A DNA stretch of 64,000 bases from Acidisphaera sp. L21 (GCF_009765685.1 NZ_LMUY01000029.1:21226-85225); one strand, 5' to 3'; shown: positions 32,446-43,324, counted from the stretch's first letter. Notes: generated from the sequence alone by a model not told the origin. Made by a program: numbers and translations.

Positions 32446-34290
32446 ATGATCCCAGCGCCCACTCATGCGGCCCCCGACCTTCTTCTAGCCCCCGCAGAAA
32501 CGGCCCGGCTCCGCCCGACCTGGATATGTGCCCGCCGCCTGGCGTTCGTCGTGCCGGCCTTGGGCTTGCCTTTGCTGGCCACCGGGCTGGCTGCGGTGCT
32601 GACGGTGGGGACGCCGGCGGTGCTGCGGATTCCATTGTTGCTGCTGCTGTTCGCCAATCTGCTGTTCCTTGGCGTGACCGGCGTGCCCGGCGTGCTCGGT
32701 GCGCTGGCTCGTTTGTTCCGGCGCACCCGCCTCGTGGCAGCCGCCCCCGGGGGCGCGAGCCGTACTGCCGTGCTGTTCCCGGTCTACAACGAGGATCCGC
32801 AGGCGGTGTTCGCCGCGGTCGAGGTGATGGCGCGCGCCCTGATCGACCAGAAGATCGATCGCACCGACATCTTCGTACTCAGCGACACGCGCGACGCCGG
32901 TATGAGCGTCGATGAGGCAGCGTCCTTCGCCCGCGTGCACAAATTGTTCGGCGACCGGGTTCGCTATCGCCGCCGGCCCGACAATGCGCGGCGGAAGGTT
33001 GGCAACATTGCCGAGTTCTGCAGCGTATGGTCGGGCGCCTACGAGTACATGGTGGTGCTGGACGCCGACAGCCTGATGAGCGCCGAGACGATTGCCAGCA
33101 TGATCGGGCTGATGGACGCCAACCCGCGCACCGGGCTGATCCAGACGGTGCCCTATGCTGTCGGGCGCGAGACGCTGTTCGCCCGCATCCAGCAATTTGC
33201 CGCCAGGTTGTACACGCCGCTACTGGTGGATGGCCTGGCGTTCTGGCAGCAAGACGACAGCAATTACTGGGGCCACAACGCCATCATCCGCATTGCCCCG
33301 TTCGTGGAGCATTGCGCGTTGCCGGTGCTGCCGGGCAAGGAGCCATTTGGCGGGGAGATCCTGTGCCACGATGTGGTCGAGGCGGGGCTGATGCGTCGCG
33401 GTGGTTGGCAGGTTTGGATGCTGCCGTCGCTCGGACAGAGCTATGAGGCGCTGCCGGCCAACATGGTCGATTTCGCCCAGCGGGAGCGGCGGTGGTGCCA
33501 GGGCAATCTGCAGCATCTGGGCGTGCTGCCGATGCATGGCCTGCGCCCGGTCGGTCGCTACCACATGGCGCTGGGCGTGCTGAACTACCTCTCGGGCCCG
33601 CTGCTATTCGCATTTACTGCGCTGGCGCTGCTGGATGCACTGTTGGGTGGGGAGTTCGTTGCGCGTTTGTTGGGCACTCCAGGGCTTGCCAGCGCCGGGT
33701 TTGTGCTGCTGACGTTCCTGCTGCTGTATGCTGCCAAGCTCTGCAGCCTCGGCATGGCACTGGCGGACGACGAGACCGCTGCGCTGTTTGGTGGCCGTGT
33801 GCGATTGCTGGCGAGCGCCCTGCTGGAACAGGCTTCGGCCATGGCCAGCGCGCCCGTACTGCTGATGTTCTACACGCGGTTTATTCTGATGATGGTGCTG
33901 GGCCGGTCCGTGCAATGGGATGCGCAGCCGCGGGACGATCGCGGCGTCGCCTGGGGTGAGGCGTTCCATCGCATGCGAATGCCGGCGCTCACCGGGCTGG
34001 TTTGGCTGGGCGTGGCGTTGACGGCGGGTGGCACGGTGCTTGGTTGGTCCGCCTCGCTGCTGCCTGGACTGCTGCTGGCGATCCCATATTCGGTGTTGAC
34101 CAGCCAGCGCTCACTCGGGTTGGTCGCGCGGCGGTGGGGGCTGTTCCTGACAGAGGATGAGGTCGCCCCGCCGGCGATCCTGCGGGCCTATAACCGCGCG
34201 ATGGCAAGCGAGACCACGGCCGCTACGCTGGGCGGCGGGCACCCGCAATTCGGATACCTGCACGCCGCAGCGAAGCCGGAGAACAGCTAG
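32446..34290 (+). CDS. opgH: periplasmic glucan glucosyltransferase OpgH (MdoH)
   Basis: A 614-residue inner-membrane GT2 enzyme that extends and exports the beta-glucan backbone of osmoregulated periplasmic glucans. Two N-terminal helices precede the catalytic loop, with VLFPVYNEDP, FVLSDTRDA, MVVLDADSLMS as the DxD-type site and QRERRWCQGNLQH as the Q/RxxRW motif. At least four helices follow (about residues 380-560). It is shorter than E. coli OpgH (847 residues), mainly at the termini, as in other alphaproteobacteria. No opgG is found near it. It is convergent with the SGNH hydrolase gene, stops 4 bp apart. Confidence 0.92.
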   Translation: MIPAPTHAAPDLLLAPAETARLRPTWICARRLAFVVPALGLPLLATGLAAVLTVGTPAVLRIPLLLLLFANLLFLGVTGVPGVLGALARLFRRTRLVAAAPGGASRTAVLFPVYNEDPQAVFAAVEVMARALIDQKIDRTDIFVLSDTRDAGMSVDEAASFARVHKLFGDRVRYRRRPDNARRKVGNIAEFCSVWSGAYEYMVVLDADSLMSAETIASMIGLMDANPRTGLIQTVPYAVGRETLFARIQQFAARLYTPLLVDGLAFWQQDDSNYWGHNAIIRIAPFVEHCALPVLPGKEPFGGEILCHDVVEAGLMRRGGWQVWMLPSLGQSYEALPANMVDFAQRERRWCQGNLQHLGVLPMHGLRPVGRYHMALGVLNYLSGPLLFAFTALALLDALLGGEFVARLLGTPGLASAGFVLLTFLLLYAAKLCSLGMALADDETAALFGGRVRLLASALLEQASAMASAPVLLMFYTRFILMMVLGRSVQWDAQPRDDRGVAWGEAFHRMRMPALTGLVWLGVALTAGGTVLGWSASLLPGLLLAIPYSVLTSQRSLGLVARRWGLFLTEDEVAPPAILRAYNRAMASETTAATLGGGHPQFGYLHAAAKPENS

Positions 34291-34294
34291 GGCG

Positions 34295-35143
34295 TTATTT
34301 CGAGGCGTGGACCGTAGGGTTGGCGACCGGGTTGCCCGATGCAGGGTTCGCCGAAGCTGGCGAACTGACGGCAGGCGTGGTGGTCTTCGCTATCGCCGGT
34401 GGGTCCGGCGCATGCAGCCCGGCGACGATGGCGGAGGAGAGTGCGTCCGCCGTACAGTGGTAGCCCAGATCGTTCATGTGGACGCTGTCGTCGGACAGGA
34501 ACTGATCGTAATTGGCGCCTTCACGCTTCCAGCCATCCATCAGGGCGCCGCGCGAGAACAGGGACACACGGTATTGAACGGCCAGTTCCGACAGGATCCG
34601 CTCCAGCACCAGGTGCTCCGGTGAGGCGAGGATGTTCGGAGAACGCTGATTGTCCATCAGCACCACATCGATGTTCAGTGCCTTCAACCGCTCGATCCCG
34701 GTCGACACGAGCTTGCGGAACACTGCCGGGTCGGAATGCGCCATCGCACCATTGGCGCCGACCTGCCAGATTACGAGGTCGGGCCGGAGGGAGATGACGT
34801 CCTTGTCCATCCGCCCCATTTCCTCCAGCGCGTCCTCGCCGCCGATGCCGCGGTTGATGACCGCGAAATGCGCGAGCGGGTAGGCCACACCAAGGTCCGA
34901 CTGGAGGCGTGCTGGGTAGGTGTTGGCCGGCGTCGTGGCGCGCCAACCCTCCGTGCTGGAGGAGCCGAGCGCCACGATCAGCACTTCCTTGTTGCTGGTC
35001 AGGCGCTTCTTGATCGCTGGGACTGCGACAGGGGGCGGGCTACTGGTGGGACACGCCCGCTCATCTGCGTGGGAGGGTGCCGATATCGCCAATCCAATGG
35101 CTGCACAGCACGATAAAATCGTCAGCTTTGAATACATGCCCAT
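34295..35143 (-). CDS. exported SGNH/GDSL-type hydrolase
   Basis: A 282-residue periplasmic esterase-like protein. A signal peptide ends near SAPSHA. SGNH blocks are visible: VALGSSSTEGWRA (block I Ser), INRGIGGEDA (block II Gly), WQVGANGAMAH (block III Asn) and SDDSVHMNDLGYH (block V Asp and His). The C-terminus is a low-complexity Pro/Ala/Ser tail. It is convergent with opgH, which raises the possibility of acting on glucan substituents; the pairing is only positional. Starts at 35143 or 35137 are both possible. Confidence 0.85.
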   Translation of the reverse strand: MGMYSKLTILSCCAAIGLAISAPSHADERACPTSSPPPVAVPAIKKRLTSNKEVLIVALGSSSTEGWRATTPANTYPARLQSDLGVAYPLAHFAVINRGIGGEDALEEMGRMDKDVISLRPDLVIWQVGANGAMAHSDPAVFRKLVSTGIERLKALNIDVVLMDNQRSPNILASPEHLVLERILSELAVQYRVSLFSRGALMDGWKREGANYDQFLSDDSVHMNDLGYHCTADALSSAIVAGLHAPDPPAIAKTTTPAVSSPASANPASGNPVANPTVHASK

Positions 35144-35215
35144 GCCAATCCAACGCGGGGTTTCGATAAAGATCCGTTCAAAAGGGTAGGATTATGCAAT
35201 TTTGTAGCCAACGCT

Positions 35216-36664
<1,449 letters not shown>

Positions 36665-36734
36665 GGCGGATCCGATCAGGAAATGAGATGGTTCTGAGAA
36701 TATAGGATGCGGCAGCCAGCACGAAAGCCGCCGG

Positions 36735-37808
36735 TCATGGAAGGCGGCGGTCCAAATGGATCGTGACCGTCAGCGCCGTCAGCAGCAAGACCGCAACCGC
36801 TTGGTGGGACACGGCAAGGTCGATTGGCACCATGCCCAGCAGGGTCGCGATGCCGAGGCTGTATTGCAGCAGCACCAGCCCCCCCGTCGCCAACACCGCC
36901 AGGCGCACGATGCGCGGCAGGGCGGCGCGCAAGCCGACTGCGACGGTGGCCAGTACGGCGATCGCGGTGCCGGTGGCAAGCAGGCGATGGTCGAACTGCA
37001 CGGCGGCCAGGTTCTCGGTCCAGTTGCGGAGGAACGGGTGCAGGTCGGCGTAGTCGGGTGGCACCAGGCTGCCGCCCATCAGTGGGAAGGTGTTGTAGAT
37101 CAGCCCGGCATGCAGCCCGGCGACGAAGCCGCCAGCAACGATGGTGACTGGCAACAGGATCGCGCACAGCAGACCCAGCCGGCGGAAAGCGCGGCTGCTG
37201 GCGATGCGGCGGCTGCCGGGTCGCAGCACGCCCAAGGCGGTCCAGAGGATGGCGACATACAGCGCCAAGGCCAGCACCAGATGCGCCACCAGGCGATAGG
37301 CGGACACCGCCGTGCTGTCGGCGGCGAAGCCGGAGGCGACCATGAACCAGCCCACCGCGCCCTGCAGCCCGCCCAGCACGAAGAACCCGAGCAGCCGCAA
37401 CCATAGATCGCGGCGGATAGCGCCGCGCAGGCCCAATACGATCAGCGGGACGATGAAGACGATCCCGATCAGCCGGCCCCACAGCCGGTGCGTCCATTCC
37501 AGCCAAAAGATGTGCTTGAACCCGGCCAGACCGAAGCCCTCGTTCACCAACTGGTACTGGGGGATCTTCTGATACAGGGCGAACAGGCGCTGCCACTCTG
37601 CATCCGACCAGGGAGGCAAGGCGCCGGAGACCGGGGCCCACTCCATGATCGACAGCCCCGATCCAGTGACGCGGGTCGCGCCGCCCAGGACGATCATCAC
37701 CAGCGTCATCGCGCAAACCGCGAACAGCCAGCCGGACACCATCAACCGGTCCTGCCGGTCCCGCGGAGTCTCCAGCCGCGTCTGCCGGCTATCCAGGTCG
37801 AACGGCAT
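36735..37808 (-). CDS. ctaA: heme A synthase (COX15/CtaA)
   Basis: A 357-residue eight-helix membrane enzyme that oxidises heme O to heme A for aa3-type cytochrome oxidase. Conserved features are GGATRVTGSGLSIMEWAPVSGALPP in two parts around helix 1, KHIFWLEWTHRLWGR with the heme-ligand His in the HxxW-x3-H region, and the second-half ATGT region FDHRLLATGTA and VSHQAVAVLLL with matching histidines. Length and start fit the alphaproteobacterial type. It shows the host makes heme A. It is divergent from the GT2 gene at 37890. Confidence 0.94.
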   Translation of the reverse strand: MPFDLDSRQTRLETPRDRQDRLMVSGWLFAVCAMTLVMIVLGGATRVTGSGLSIMEWAPVSGALPPWSDAEWQRLFALYQKIPQYQLVNEGFGLAGFKHIFWLEWTHRLWGRLIGIVFIVPLIVLGLRGAIRRDLWLRLLGFFVLGGLQGAVGWFMVASGFAADSTAVSAYRLVAHLVLALALYVAILWTALGVLRPGSRRIASSRAFRRLGLLCAILLPVTIVAGGFVAGLHAGLIYNTFPLMGGSLVPPDYADLHPFLRNWTENLAAVQFDHRLLATGTAIAVLATVAVGLRAALPRIVRLAVLATGGLVLLQYSLGIATLLGMVPIDLAVSHQAVAVLLLTALTVTIHLDRRLP

Positions 37809-37889
37809 CCAGCACCTCTATCCCCAGGCTTTTAACCTCTGGCCACGGCTTGCCGGCATGATCGCGTGAGTGCTACCTGCCGCGGCCCG

Positions 37890-38621
37890 ATGACCCAACC
37901 CATCTATACCCTGTCCGTAGTCGTCCCGGTACGCAACGAGGCAGATAATATTGCCCAATTGGTGGCTGAGATCGAGGCCGCGTTGGCGACGGTCCTGCAC
38001 GAGATCGTATACGTGGATGATGGCAGCACCGATGCAACCCCACAAAAACTGCTGGAGGCGCAGGCTACCGCGCCAGTGACCATGCGCCGCCATCGGGTCA
38101 GCTGTGGGCAGAGTGCCGCCATCGTCACCGGCGTGCGCGCCGCGCGTGGCACCTGGATCGCGACGCTGGATGGCGACGGGCAGAACGATCCGGCGGATAT
38201 TCCGGCGCTGCTGGCCCGCGCCCAGGCCATGACGGATCTGGTGCTGATCGCCGGGCATCGGGTGACCAGGCGAGACACGCAGACCAAGCGCCTCGCCTCC
38301 CGCCTCGCCAACGGCATCCGCAAGCGGCTGCTGGGGGATGCGACGCCGGATACGGGGTGCGGGCTGAAGCTGTTCCGCCGCGACGCATTCCTGGCGCTGC
38401 CGCATTTCGATCATATGCACCGGTATTTGCCCGCGCTGTTCATCCGCGCGGGCGGCCGGGTCGAGTCGGTGCCGGTGAATCATCGCCCCCGGACCCGCGG
38501 CACCTCCAATTACGGTACGCTGGACCGGCTGTGGGTCGGCATCTTCGACCTGGCCGGCGTCTACTGGCTGCAACGCCGCGGCAATCAGCCAGTGGTCGAG
38601 CCGGTGGAGGACGGGCGCTGA
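37890..38621 (+). CDS. GT2 glycosyltransferase (dolichol-phosphate mannose synthase-like)
   Basis: A 243-residue GT-A enzyme that likely moves a sugar from a nucleotide sugar to polyprenyl phosphate. It begins TQPIYTLSVVVPVRNEADN, continues with EIVYVDDGSTDAT, WIATLDGDGQNDPADIP as the DxD region, and FRRDAFLALPHFDHMHRYLPAL and HRPRTRGTSNYG, all typical of DPM1-like enzymes. No C-terminal membrane anchor is present. The ATG at 37890 places this conserved start at residue 2; an in-frame GTG lies at 37866. The downstream membrane protein gene is 26 bp away. Confidence 0.9.
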   Translation: MTQPIYTLSVVVPVRNEADNIAQLVAEIEAALATVLHEIVYVDDGSTDATPQKLLEAQATAPVTMRRHRVSCGQSAAIVTGVRAARGTWIATLDGDGQNDPADIPALLARAQAMTDLVLIAGHRVTRRDTQTKRLASRLANGIRKRLLGDATPDTGCGLKLFRRDAFLALPHFDHMHRYLPALFIRAGGRVESVPVNHRPRTRGTSNYGTLDRLWVGIFDLAGVYWLQRRGNQPVVEPVEDGR

Positions 38622-38647
38622 GCCTGCTGGGGCAAAGCGGGCGGGTG

Positions 38648-39256
38648 ATGTGGAAGCCGGCGCTGTTGCTGGGCGGGCTGCTGCTGGCCGGTCTGGCACT
38701 GCGGAGCGGGTGGGGTCGGGATGCGTTGGACGCCCCGGCGCAGGCGGGTCCGACCGTGTTCGTGCTGGTGGGCACGTTGGCCTGCGCGGTCGGCGTGCCG
38801 CGGCAGGTGGTGGCGTATGCCGCGGGGCTGGGGTTTGGCACCTGGGCCGGCTGCCTGTTCGCGCTGCTGGCAGAATTGGGCGGCTGCGCGGTGGATTTCC
38901 TGTGGGCGCGGCTGGTGGCGCGGCAATGGGCGATGCGGCGGATCAAGGGGCGGTTGGCCCGGCTGGACCAGCAGCTCAGCCGCCACCCGTTCGGTGCGAC
39001 GCTGACGCTGCGGCTGCTGCCGGTGGGCAGCAACATCCTGCTGAGCCTGCTCGCGGGCGTGTCCGCGGTGGCGATGGCGCCGTTCCTGTTGGCCTCCGCG
39101 ATCGGCTATTTGCCGCAAACCATCGTGTTCGCCTTGCTGGGTGGCGGGGTGCGGGTCGACCGGAACGAGCAGTTGATCCTGGCCGCGGTGCTGTTCGTCG
39201 CCGCGACGGTGCTGGGATTGTGGCTGATGCGCCGGATCCGCGCGCTGCCGGCCTAA
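38648..39256 (+). CDS. VTT (TVP38/DedA-like) membrane protein
   Basis: A 202-residue polytopic protein with about five hydrophobic segments. The central stretch PRQVVAYAAGLGFGTWAGCLFALLAELG is kept as the VTT/SNARE-associated signature (shown by PRQVV, GLGFG and ELG), followed by RHPFGATLTLRLLPVGSNILLSLLAG in two halves around R-L-L-P-V-G-S-N, and a terminal helix. Relatives are lipid scramblases or polyprenyl-phosphate carriers. The ATG at 38648 follows a GTG. Located right behind a polyprenyl-phosphate sugar transferase, it may handle the same lipid carrier; that link is inferred. Its stop overlaps the convergent neighbour's stop. Confidence 0.82.
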   Translation: MWKPALLLGGLLLAGLALRSGWGRDALDAPAQAGPTVFVLVGTLACAVGVPRQVVAYAAGLGFGTWAGCLFALLAELGGCAVDFLWARLVARQWAMRRIKGRLARLDQQLSRHPFGATLTLRLLPVGSNILLSLLAGVSAVAMAPFLLASAIGYLPQTIVFALLGGGVRVDRNEQLILAAVLFVAATVLGLWLMRRIRALPA

Positions 39257-40008
39257 AACAGATAAGCGCGGGCAAAGAACGCCACCGTCATGGCAGAACA
39301 AAGCCCGATGATCATGCGGCGCAGCGTCACCGGGTCGGCGGACCGGGCCAGCCGGGCGCCCCCGTAGCTGCCGAGGATCGCGGTTGCCCCCAGCACCAGC
39401 GCCGGCGCCCAGGCGACTCGGCCGGCGATGATGAAGCACAGCACCGCGGTGGCATTCGCCGCCACCACCAGCAGCACCCGCGCCGCGTTCATCGCGCGCA
39501 GGTCGCCGGTGCCGAACAGGCTCCAGACCGCCATCATGGTGATGCCGACGGCGCCGCCGAAATAGCCGCCATACATGCCTAGCACGAACTGAGCTGCCAG
39601 CAGGGCTGCCGGGCCCAGCGTGATGACCCGGCGCAGCCGCGCGCCCGCTTGGCGGCCGAATGTGAATGCCAGGGTGCCGAATAGCAGCAGCCAGGGCAGT
39701 AGCGCGCCGAAGGTGACATCCGGCGTTATCAACAGGAGCAACGCACCCGCCAGGCCGCCGCCGACGCTAGTGGCGGCCATCGCTGCCCAGCCCACGCCCT
39801 CGAACGGGCGCAACCCGGCGCGCATCGTCCAGGCGGCGGCCAGGCTGCCGGGGAATAGCGCGACCGTGCTGGTGGCGTTGGCGAGCACCGGGGGAACGCC
39901 TGCCGCCACCAGGGCAGGCAAGGTGACAAATGAGCCGCCGCCTGCCACCGCGTTCATCGCCCCGGCTAGCAGACCCGCGCCTGCCGCCGATAGGATCGCC
40001 ATGTTCAT
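39253..40008 (-). CDS. TauE/SafE family sulfite/anion exporter-like permease
   Basis: A 251-residue membrane protein with the family's repeated helices and the start LLAGAMNAVAGGGSFVTLPALVAAG, in which G-A-x-N-A-V-A-G-G-G is the signature. The second half repeats the theme in LGMYGGYFGGAVGI. Members move sulfite, sulfonates or other organic anions. The ATG at 40008 is chosen because the frame upstream is Cys/Arg-rich and unlike the family. The stop codon shares three bases with the stop of the convergent VTT gene. Confidence 0.9.
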   Translation of the reverse strand: MNMAILSAAGAGLLAGAMNAVAGGGSFVTLPALVAAGVPPVLANATSTVALFPGSLAAAWTMRAGLRPFEGVGWAAMAATSVGGGLAGALLLLITPDVTFGALLPWLLLFGTLAFTFGRQAGARLRRVITLGPAALLAAQFVLGMYGGYFGGAVGITMMAVWSLFGTGDLRAMNAARVLLVVAANATAVLCFIIAGRVAWAPALVLGATAILGSYGGARLARSADPVTLRRMIIGLCSAMTVAFFARAYLF

Positions 40009-40060
40009 GTCACGAGACTGCGCCGCGGGGCAGCCCTCGCCTAGCCAACGGGCCGCGCGA

Positions 40061-40489
40061 TTACAGTGTGGACAGCCTTGCAAACCCTGCATCGGTAAGA
40101 CTGACGCCGGCGCGGCCAATGCCTTGGGCAAGCAACTGCTTGCGCTTAAGCCGGAAGACCGTCTTGGTGAACTCATCCTCGCCACCGAACATGCGCCAGC
40201 TGGCCCAGATGATGTTGCCAGCGACGGATTGGCCGGGCCGTGCGCCCAGGCCGCGGAAGACGCTGAGCATGCGGTCTTCCTGGAGGTCGAATTTGGCTTC
40301 CTCGCAGAGCCGTGCGGCCTCCCGCTCCTCCTCCTCAATCGCGTGCAGGCGGGCGACGGCGTCGGGGAAATGACCAAACCCGCGCAGGGCGCCGGATCCG
40401 TCGCGCAACGCATCCATCAACCGGCCGTAATCCGCCGAACCCACACCGGGTTCGATCAAGACCAGAGTGTCGTGTGTCGAGGTCATCAT
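40061..40489 (-). CDS. hypothetical protein (Glu/Arg-rich, 142 aa)
   Basis: An unrecognised 142-residue protein with no signal peptide or membrane helix. It has an acidic coiled stretch HAIEEEEREAARLCEEAKFDLQEDRML in the middle (key acidic residues at about 50-75) and a basic C-terminal part with TVFRLKRKQLLAQG. The coding bias is normal. It lies upstream of, and on the same strand as, the TauE/SafE gene with a 52-bp gap. No function is proposed. Confidence 0.6.
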   Translation of the reverse strand: MMTSTHDTLVLIEPGVGSADYGRLMDALRDGSGALRGFGHFPDAVARLHAIEEEEREAARLCEEAKFDLQEDRMLSVFRGLGARPGQSVAGNIIWASWRMFGGEDEFTKTVFRLKRKQLLAQGIGRAGVSLTDAGFARLSTL

Positions 40490-40531
40490 TGGCCATCGAG
40501 GTGGTTCGGCACAGTCTGACTAATACTCCGG

Positions 40532-40559
40532 TTGCAAGGCGTTAAATGTAGAGTATTTC
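40532..40559 (+). promoter_or_regulatory. candidate promoter for the DUF4112 gene
   Basis: TTGCAA at 40532-40537 and TATTTC at 40554-40559, 16 bp apart, sit in a locally AT-richer part of the 203-bp divergent gap between the hypothetical gene and the DUF4112 gene. Pattern match only. Confidence 0.3.
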
Positions 40560-40692
40560 CCGAAGTTTCGTTGCGATTAGAGTGTCAACGATGTTTCGAC
40601 GCACCGTCAATCCGATTTTTCGCGTCGCGTCTTGACCCTCTGCCCAGCCCACATCAGATGCGCCGGGCCCGAAACGCGCCGAACCTGGGGGG

Positions 40693-41091
40693 ATGCCGCA
40701 GATGCCAGCCGCCTACTACACGCAACCACACAGCACATATGGTCTCAGCCCCGCCATGCGGCTCGCCCGCATGCGGCGAATCGCATGGTTGGTCGATGCC
40801 GCGTTCCACATTCCTGGCACGAAGTTTCGATTCGGATTGAACAGCGTGATCGGTCTGGCGCCTGGCGCGGGCGATGCCGTTCTAGGGCTGATCTCGCTCT
40901 ATATCGTGCAGCAAGCGCATGCGATGGGCGTGCCGAATGCCAAGCTGGCGCGCATGCTGGGCAATATCGTGCTGGAAGTCGCTGGCGGATCCGTCCCGAT
41001 CCTCGGCGATATGTTCGACGTCGCCCTGAAGGCGAACCTACGCAACATCCGCATCGTGGAGGAGCATATAGGCCCCTCCGCCGGGCGCTAA
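40693..41091 (+). CDS. DUF4112 domain-containing protein
   Basis: A 132-residue protein matching the DUF4112 pattern: RMRRIAWLVDAAFHIPGTKFRFGLNSVIGLAPGAGDAVLGLISLYIV, seen here as the landmarks LVDAAFHIPGT, FGLNSVIGLAPGAGD and a following hydrophobic helix, then GNIVLEVAGGSVPILGDMFDVALKANLRN. This family is membrane-associated and of unknown function. A second ATG at 40702 has a G6 run better spaced as a ribosome site and may be the real start. Its stop overlaps the convergent pdxJ stop by 4 bp. Confidence 0.88.
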   Translation: MPQMPAAYYTQPHSTYGLSPAMRLARMRRIAWLVDAAFHIPGTKFRFGLNSVIGLAPGAGDAVLGLISLYIVQQAHAMGVPNAKLARMLGNIVLEVAGGSVPILGDMFDVALKANLRNIRIVEEHIGPSAGR

Positions 41092-41795
41092 CGCGCCTCC
41101 GCGATCAGGGTGCGGAAGCAGTGCACGACCGTGGTCAGGCCGTCCATGATGGCCTGACCGATGATAAAGTGCCCGATGTTCAGTTCCACCACTTCAGGGA
41201 AGGCTGCGACGGCCTGCACGTTGGCGTAGGTCAGCCCGTGCCCGGCGTGGCATTCCAAACCCAGCCCGGTGGTGGCTGCGGCAGCGTTGCGCAGGCGCTC
41301 CAGTTCGTTTGGTTTGCCCTCGGCATAAGCGCCGGTGTGCAGTTCCACGATGTCGGCCCGCAGCGACGCGGCGGCCTGTAACTGGCGGATGTCTGGGTCG
41401 ATAAACAGCGAGACGCGAATGCCTGCGGCCCGTAGCGCCGTCACCATCGGGCGCAGTGCATCGATCTGGCCGGCGGCGTCCAGCCCACCCTCGGTGGTGA
41501 CTTCGGCACGGCGTTCCGGAACGATGCAGGCGGCGTGGGGGCGAACGCGGATGGCGTTGGCGACCATCTCCTCGGTCGCGGCCATCTCCAGGTTCAATGG
41601 TTTGGTAATGGCCGCCTTCAGCCGGTCGATGTCGGCATCGCGGATGTGGCGCCGGTCCTCCCGCAGATGGGCGGTGATGCCGTCAGCGCCGGCCTCGATC
41701 GCCAACAAGGCCGCGGCCACTGGATCCGGGTGCTCGCCACCGCGGGCGTTTCGCACCGTGGCCACGTGGTCGATGTTGACGCCCAACCGGATCAT
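41088..41795 (-). CDS. pdxJ: pyridoxine 5'-phosphate synthase
   Basis: A 235-residue TIM-barrel enzyme that joins 1-deoxy-D-xylulose 5-phosphate with the PdxA product to form pyridoxine 5'-phosphate. The N-terminal [18 protein letters not shown] is the diagnostic signature, followed by [24 protein letters not shown] and [11 protein letters not shown] with the catalytic His. It is the second gene of a pdxA-pdxJ unit, overlapping pdxA by ATGA, so the two last steps of the DXP-dependent vitamin B6 route are coupled. Confidence 0.97.
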   Translation of the reverse strand: MIRLGVNIDHVATVRNARGGEHPDPVAAALLAIEAGADGITAHLREDRRHIRDADIDRLKAAITKPLNLEMAATEEMVANAIRVRPHAACIVPERRAEVTTEGGLDAAGQIDALRPMVTALRAAGIRVSLFIDPDIRQLQAAASLRADIVELHTGAYAEGKPNELERLRNAAAATTGLGLECHAGHGLTYANVQAVAAFPEVVELNIGHFIIGQAIMDGLTTVVHCFRTLIAEAR

Positions 41796-42781
41796 GCTGC
41801 CGTCCTTCGATGTGCTAGTTCCGCCGCCATCCGAATCGCCGCGATGAGGCTGCCCGGGTCCGCCACGCCCTGGCCTGCGATCCCGAACGCGGTCCCATGG
41901 TCCGGCGATGTGCGGATGATCGGCAAGCCCAGGGTCACGTTGACGCCACCCGCCATGTCCAGTGTCTTCAACGGGATCAGCGCCTGGTCGTGATACATGC
42001 AGATCGCGGCGTCGTAGGTCGGGCGGGCGGCGTCGGTGAACATCGTGTCCGGCGGATAGGGGCCGGTCGCGTCGATCCCCTCCGCCTGAAGCGCGGCGAT
42101 GGCGGGGATGATCGTCTCGATCTCCTCCACTCCCATGGCGCCCTGCTCGCCAGCATGCGGGTTCAGCCCGGCCACGGCCAGGCGCGGCGCGGCGATGCCG
42201 AAATCGCGGCGCAGTGCGGCGTGGGTGGCGCGGGCGGTGGCCAGGATCGCCTCGGTCGTCACCCCCTCCAGCGCGCGGCGGAGGGAGACATGGATCGTGA
42301 CCGGCACCACCCGCAAATGGGGACAGGCGAGCATCATGACCGGCGTCCCGCCCGTGAGTTCGCCGAGGAACTCGGTGTGGCCGGGATGCGGGAAGCCGGC
42401 CTGATACAGCACGGCCTTACTGATGGGATTGGTGACCATCGCCCCCGCCTCGCCTGCCTGCACCAGGCGCACGGCGCGTTCGATGCTGGCGATCACCGCC
42501 GGGGCGTTTGCCGGGTCGGGGCGGCCGGCATGGGGAATTTCGGGCAGCGACAGCGCGAGCACGGGCAGCGCGGAGGCGAACACGTCGGCCACCTGGTCCA
42601 GCGACTTGATGACGGCCATCGGCACGTCCAGCGCCCCGATCCAGAACGGGTCGGCGATGATGGCAAAGCCCGGCCCGGCGCCAGCGAGCGCGCGCCAGGC
42701 CTTGGCCGTGATCTCCCCGCCGATACCGGCCGGGTCGCCCATGGTGAGCACGAGTGGTTTGCCGGACATGATGGTCGCCAT
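41792..42781 (-). CDS. pdxA: 4-hydroxythreonine-4-phosphate dehydrogenase
   Basis: A 329-residue NAD-dependent dehydrogenase of vitamin B6 synthesis. The N-terminal [17 protein letters not shown] and the metal-binding histidines in [19 protein letters not shown] and [14 protein letters not shown] are diagnostic, and [14 protein letters not shown] closes the protein. Possible starts are GTG at 42790, ATG at 42781 and ATG at 42769; the last gives the most family-like N-terminus, and 42781 is used as a compromise. It is divergent from ubiK and coupled to pdxJ. Confidence 0.96.
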   Translation of the reverse strand: MATIMSGKPLVLTMGDPAGIGGEITAKAWRALAGAGPGFAIIADPFWIGALDVPMAVIKSLDQVADVFASALPVLALSLPEIPHAGRPDPANAPAVIASIERAVRLVQAGEAGAMVTNPISKAVLYQAGFPHPGHTEFLGELTGGTPVMMLACPHLRVVPVTIHVSLRRALEGVTTEAILATARATHAALRRDFGIAAPRLAVAGLNPHAGEQGAMGVEEIETIIPAIAALQAEGIDATGPYPPDTMFTDAARPTYDAAICMYHDQALIPLKTLDMAGGVNVTLGLPIIRTSPDHGTAFGIAGQGVADPGSLIAAIRMAAELAHRRTAA

Positions 42782-42866
42782 ACGCGGCACCCAAACACAT
42801 CCACCCCGCCGTGCAAACTGCCCGAACTATGCCTATATCGCATTCCGGACCAGGAGAGACCTCGCC

Positions 42867-43175
42867 ATGACCGAACGCCCGCGTTTCTTCGACGACCTTG
42901 CCGGCGTGGCCGGCGGCGCCTTTTCCGCGCTGACGGGTCTGCGTGACGAGGCCGAGGCCACGATTCGCGCCCGCCTTGACGAGGCAATTCGCAAGCTGGA
43001 CCTGGTGCGACGAGAAGATTTCGAGGCAGTCGAAGAAATGGCCGCCCATGCCCGCGCGGGCCAAGAAGCCGCTGAGGCCCGCATCGCCGCGTTGGAGGCA
43101 CGAGTCGCAGCCCTCGAATCCATCGCCGGCGTGGAAGTGGTGGACCCGGAATTCCCCGACCCGAACGGCATCTGA
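42867..43175 (+). CDS. ubiK: UbiK family ubiquinone-biosynthesis accessory factor
   Basis: A 102-residue protein of the UbiK/BMFP family. It has an amphipathic N-terminal helix (RFFDDLAGVAGGAFSALTGL), the conserved KLDLVRREDFEAVEEMA, and a C-terminal leucine/alanine-rich coiled coil (ARIAALEARVAALE) used for trimerisation. In E. coli it helps the UbiJ-based aerobic ubiquinone complex and binds lipid. AGGAGAG stands well placed before the ATG at 42867. It is the first of a run of plus-strand genes. Confidence 0.88.
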   Translation: MTERPRFFDDLAGVAGGAFSALTGLRDEAEATIRARLDEAIRKLDLVRREDFEAVEEMAAHARAGQEAAEARIAALEARVAALESIAGVEVVDPEFPDPNGI

Positions 43176-43324
43176 GCGCAACTGCAGCAATCCGTGTTGC
43201 GGCCCTGCTGCGAGTGGGCTTGCAGCAGTGGTTTGTGCCCCGGTAGTCTCGTCACGTATCGAGTCGAAGGCGCAACCCTCTGACGCCGATCAATGTTAGG
43301 CCTTCCTCCAGGATGGGAGACCCC

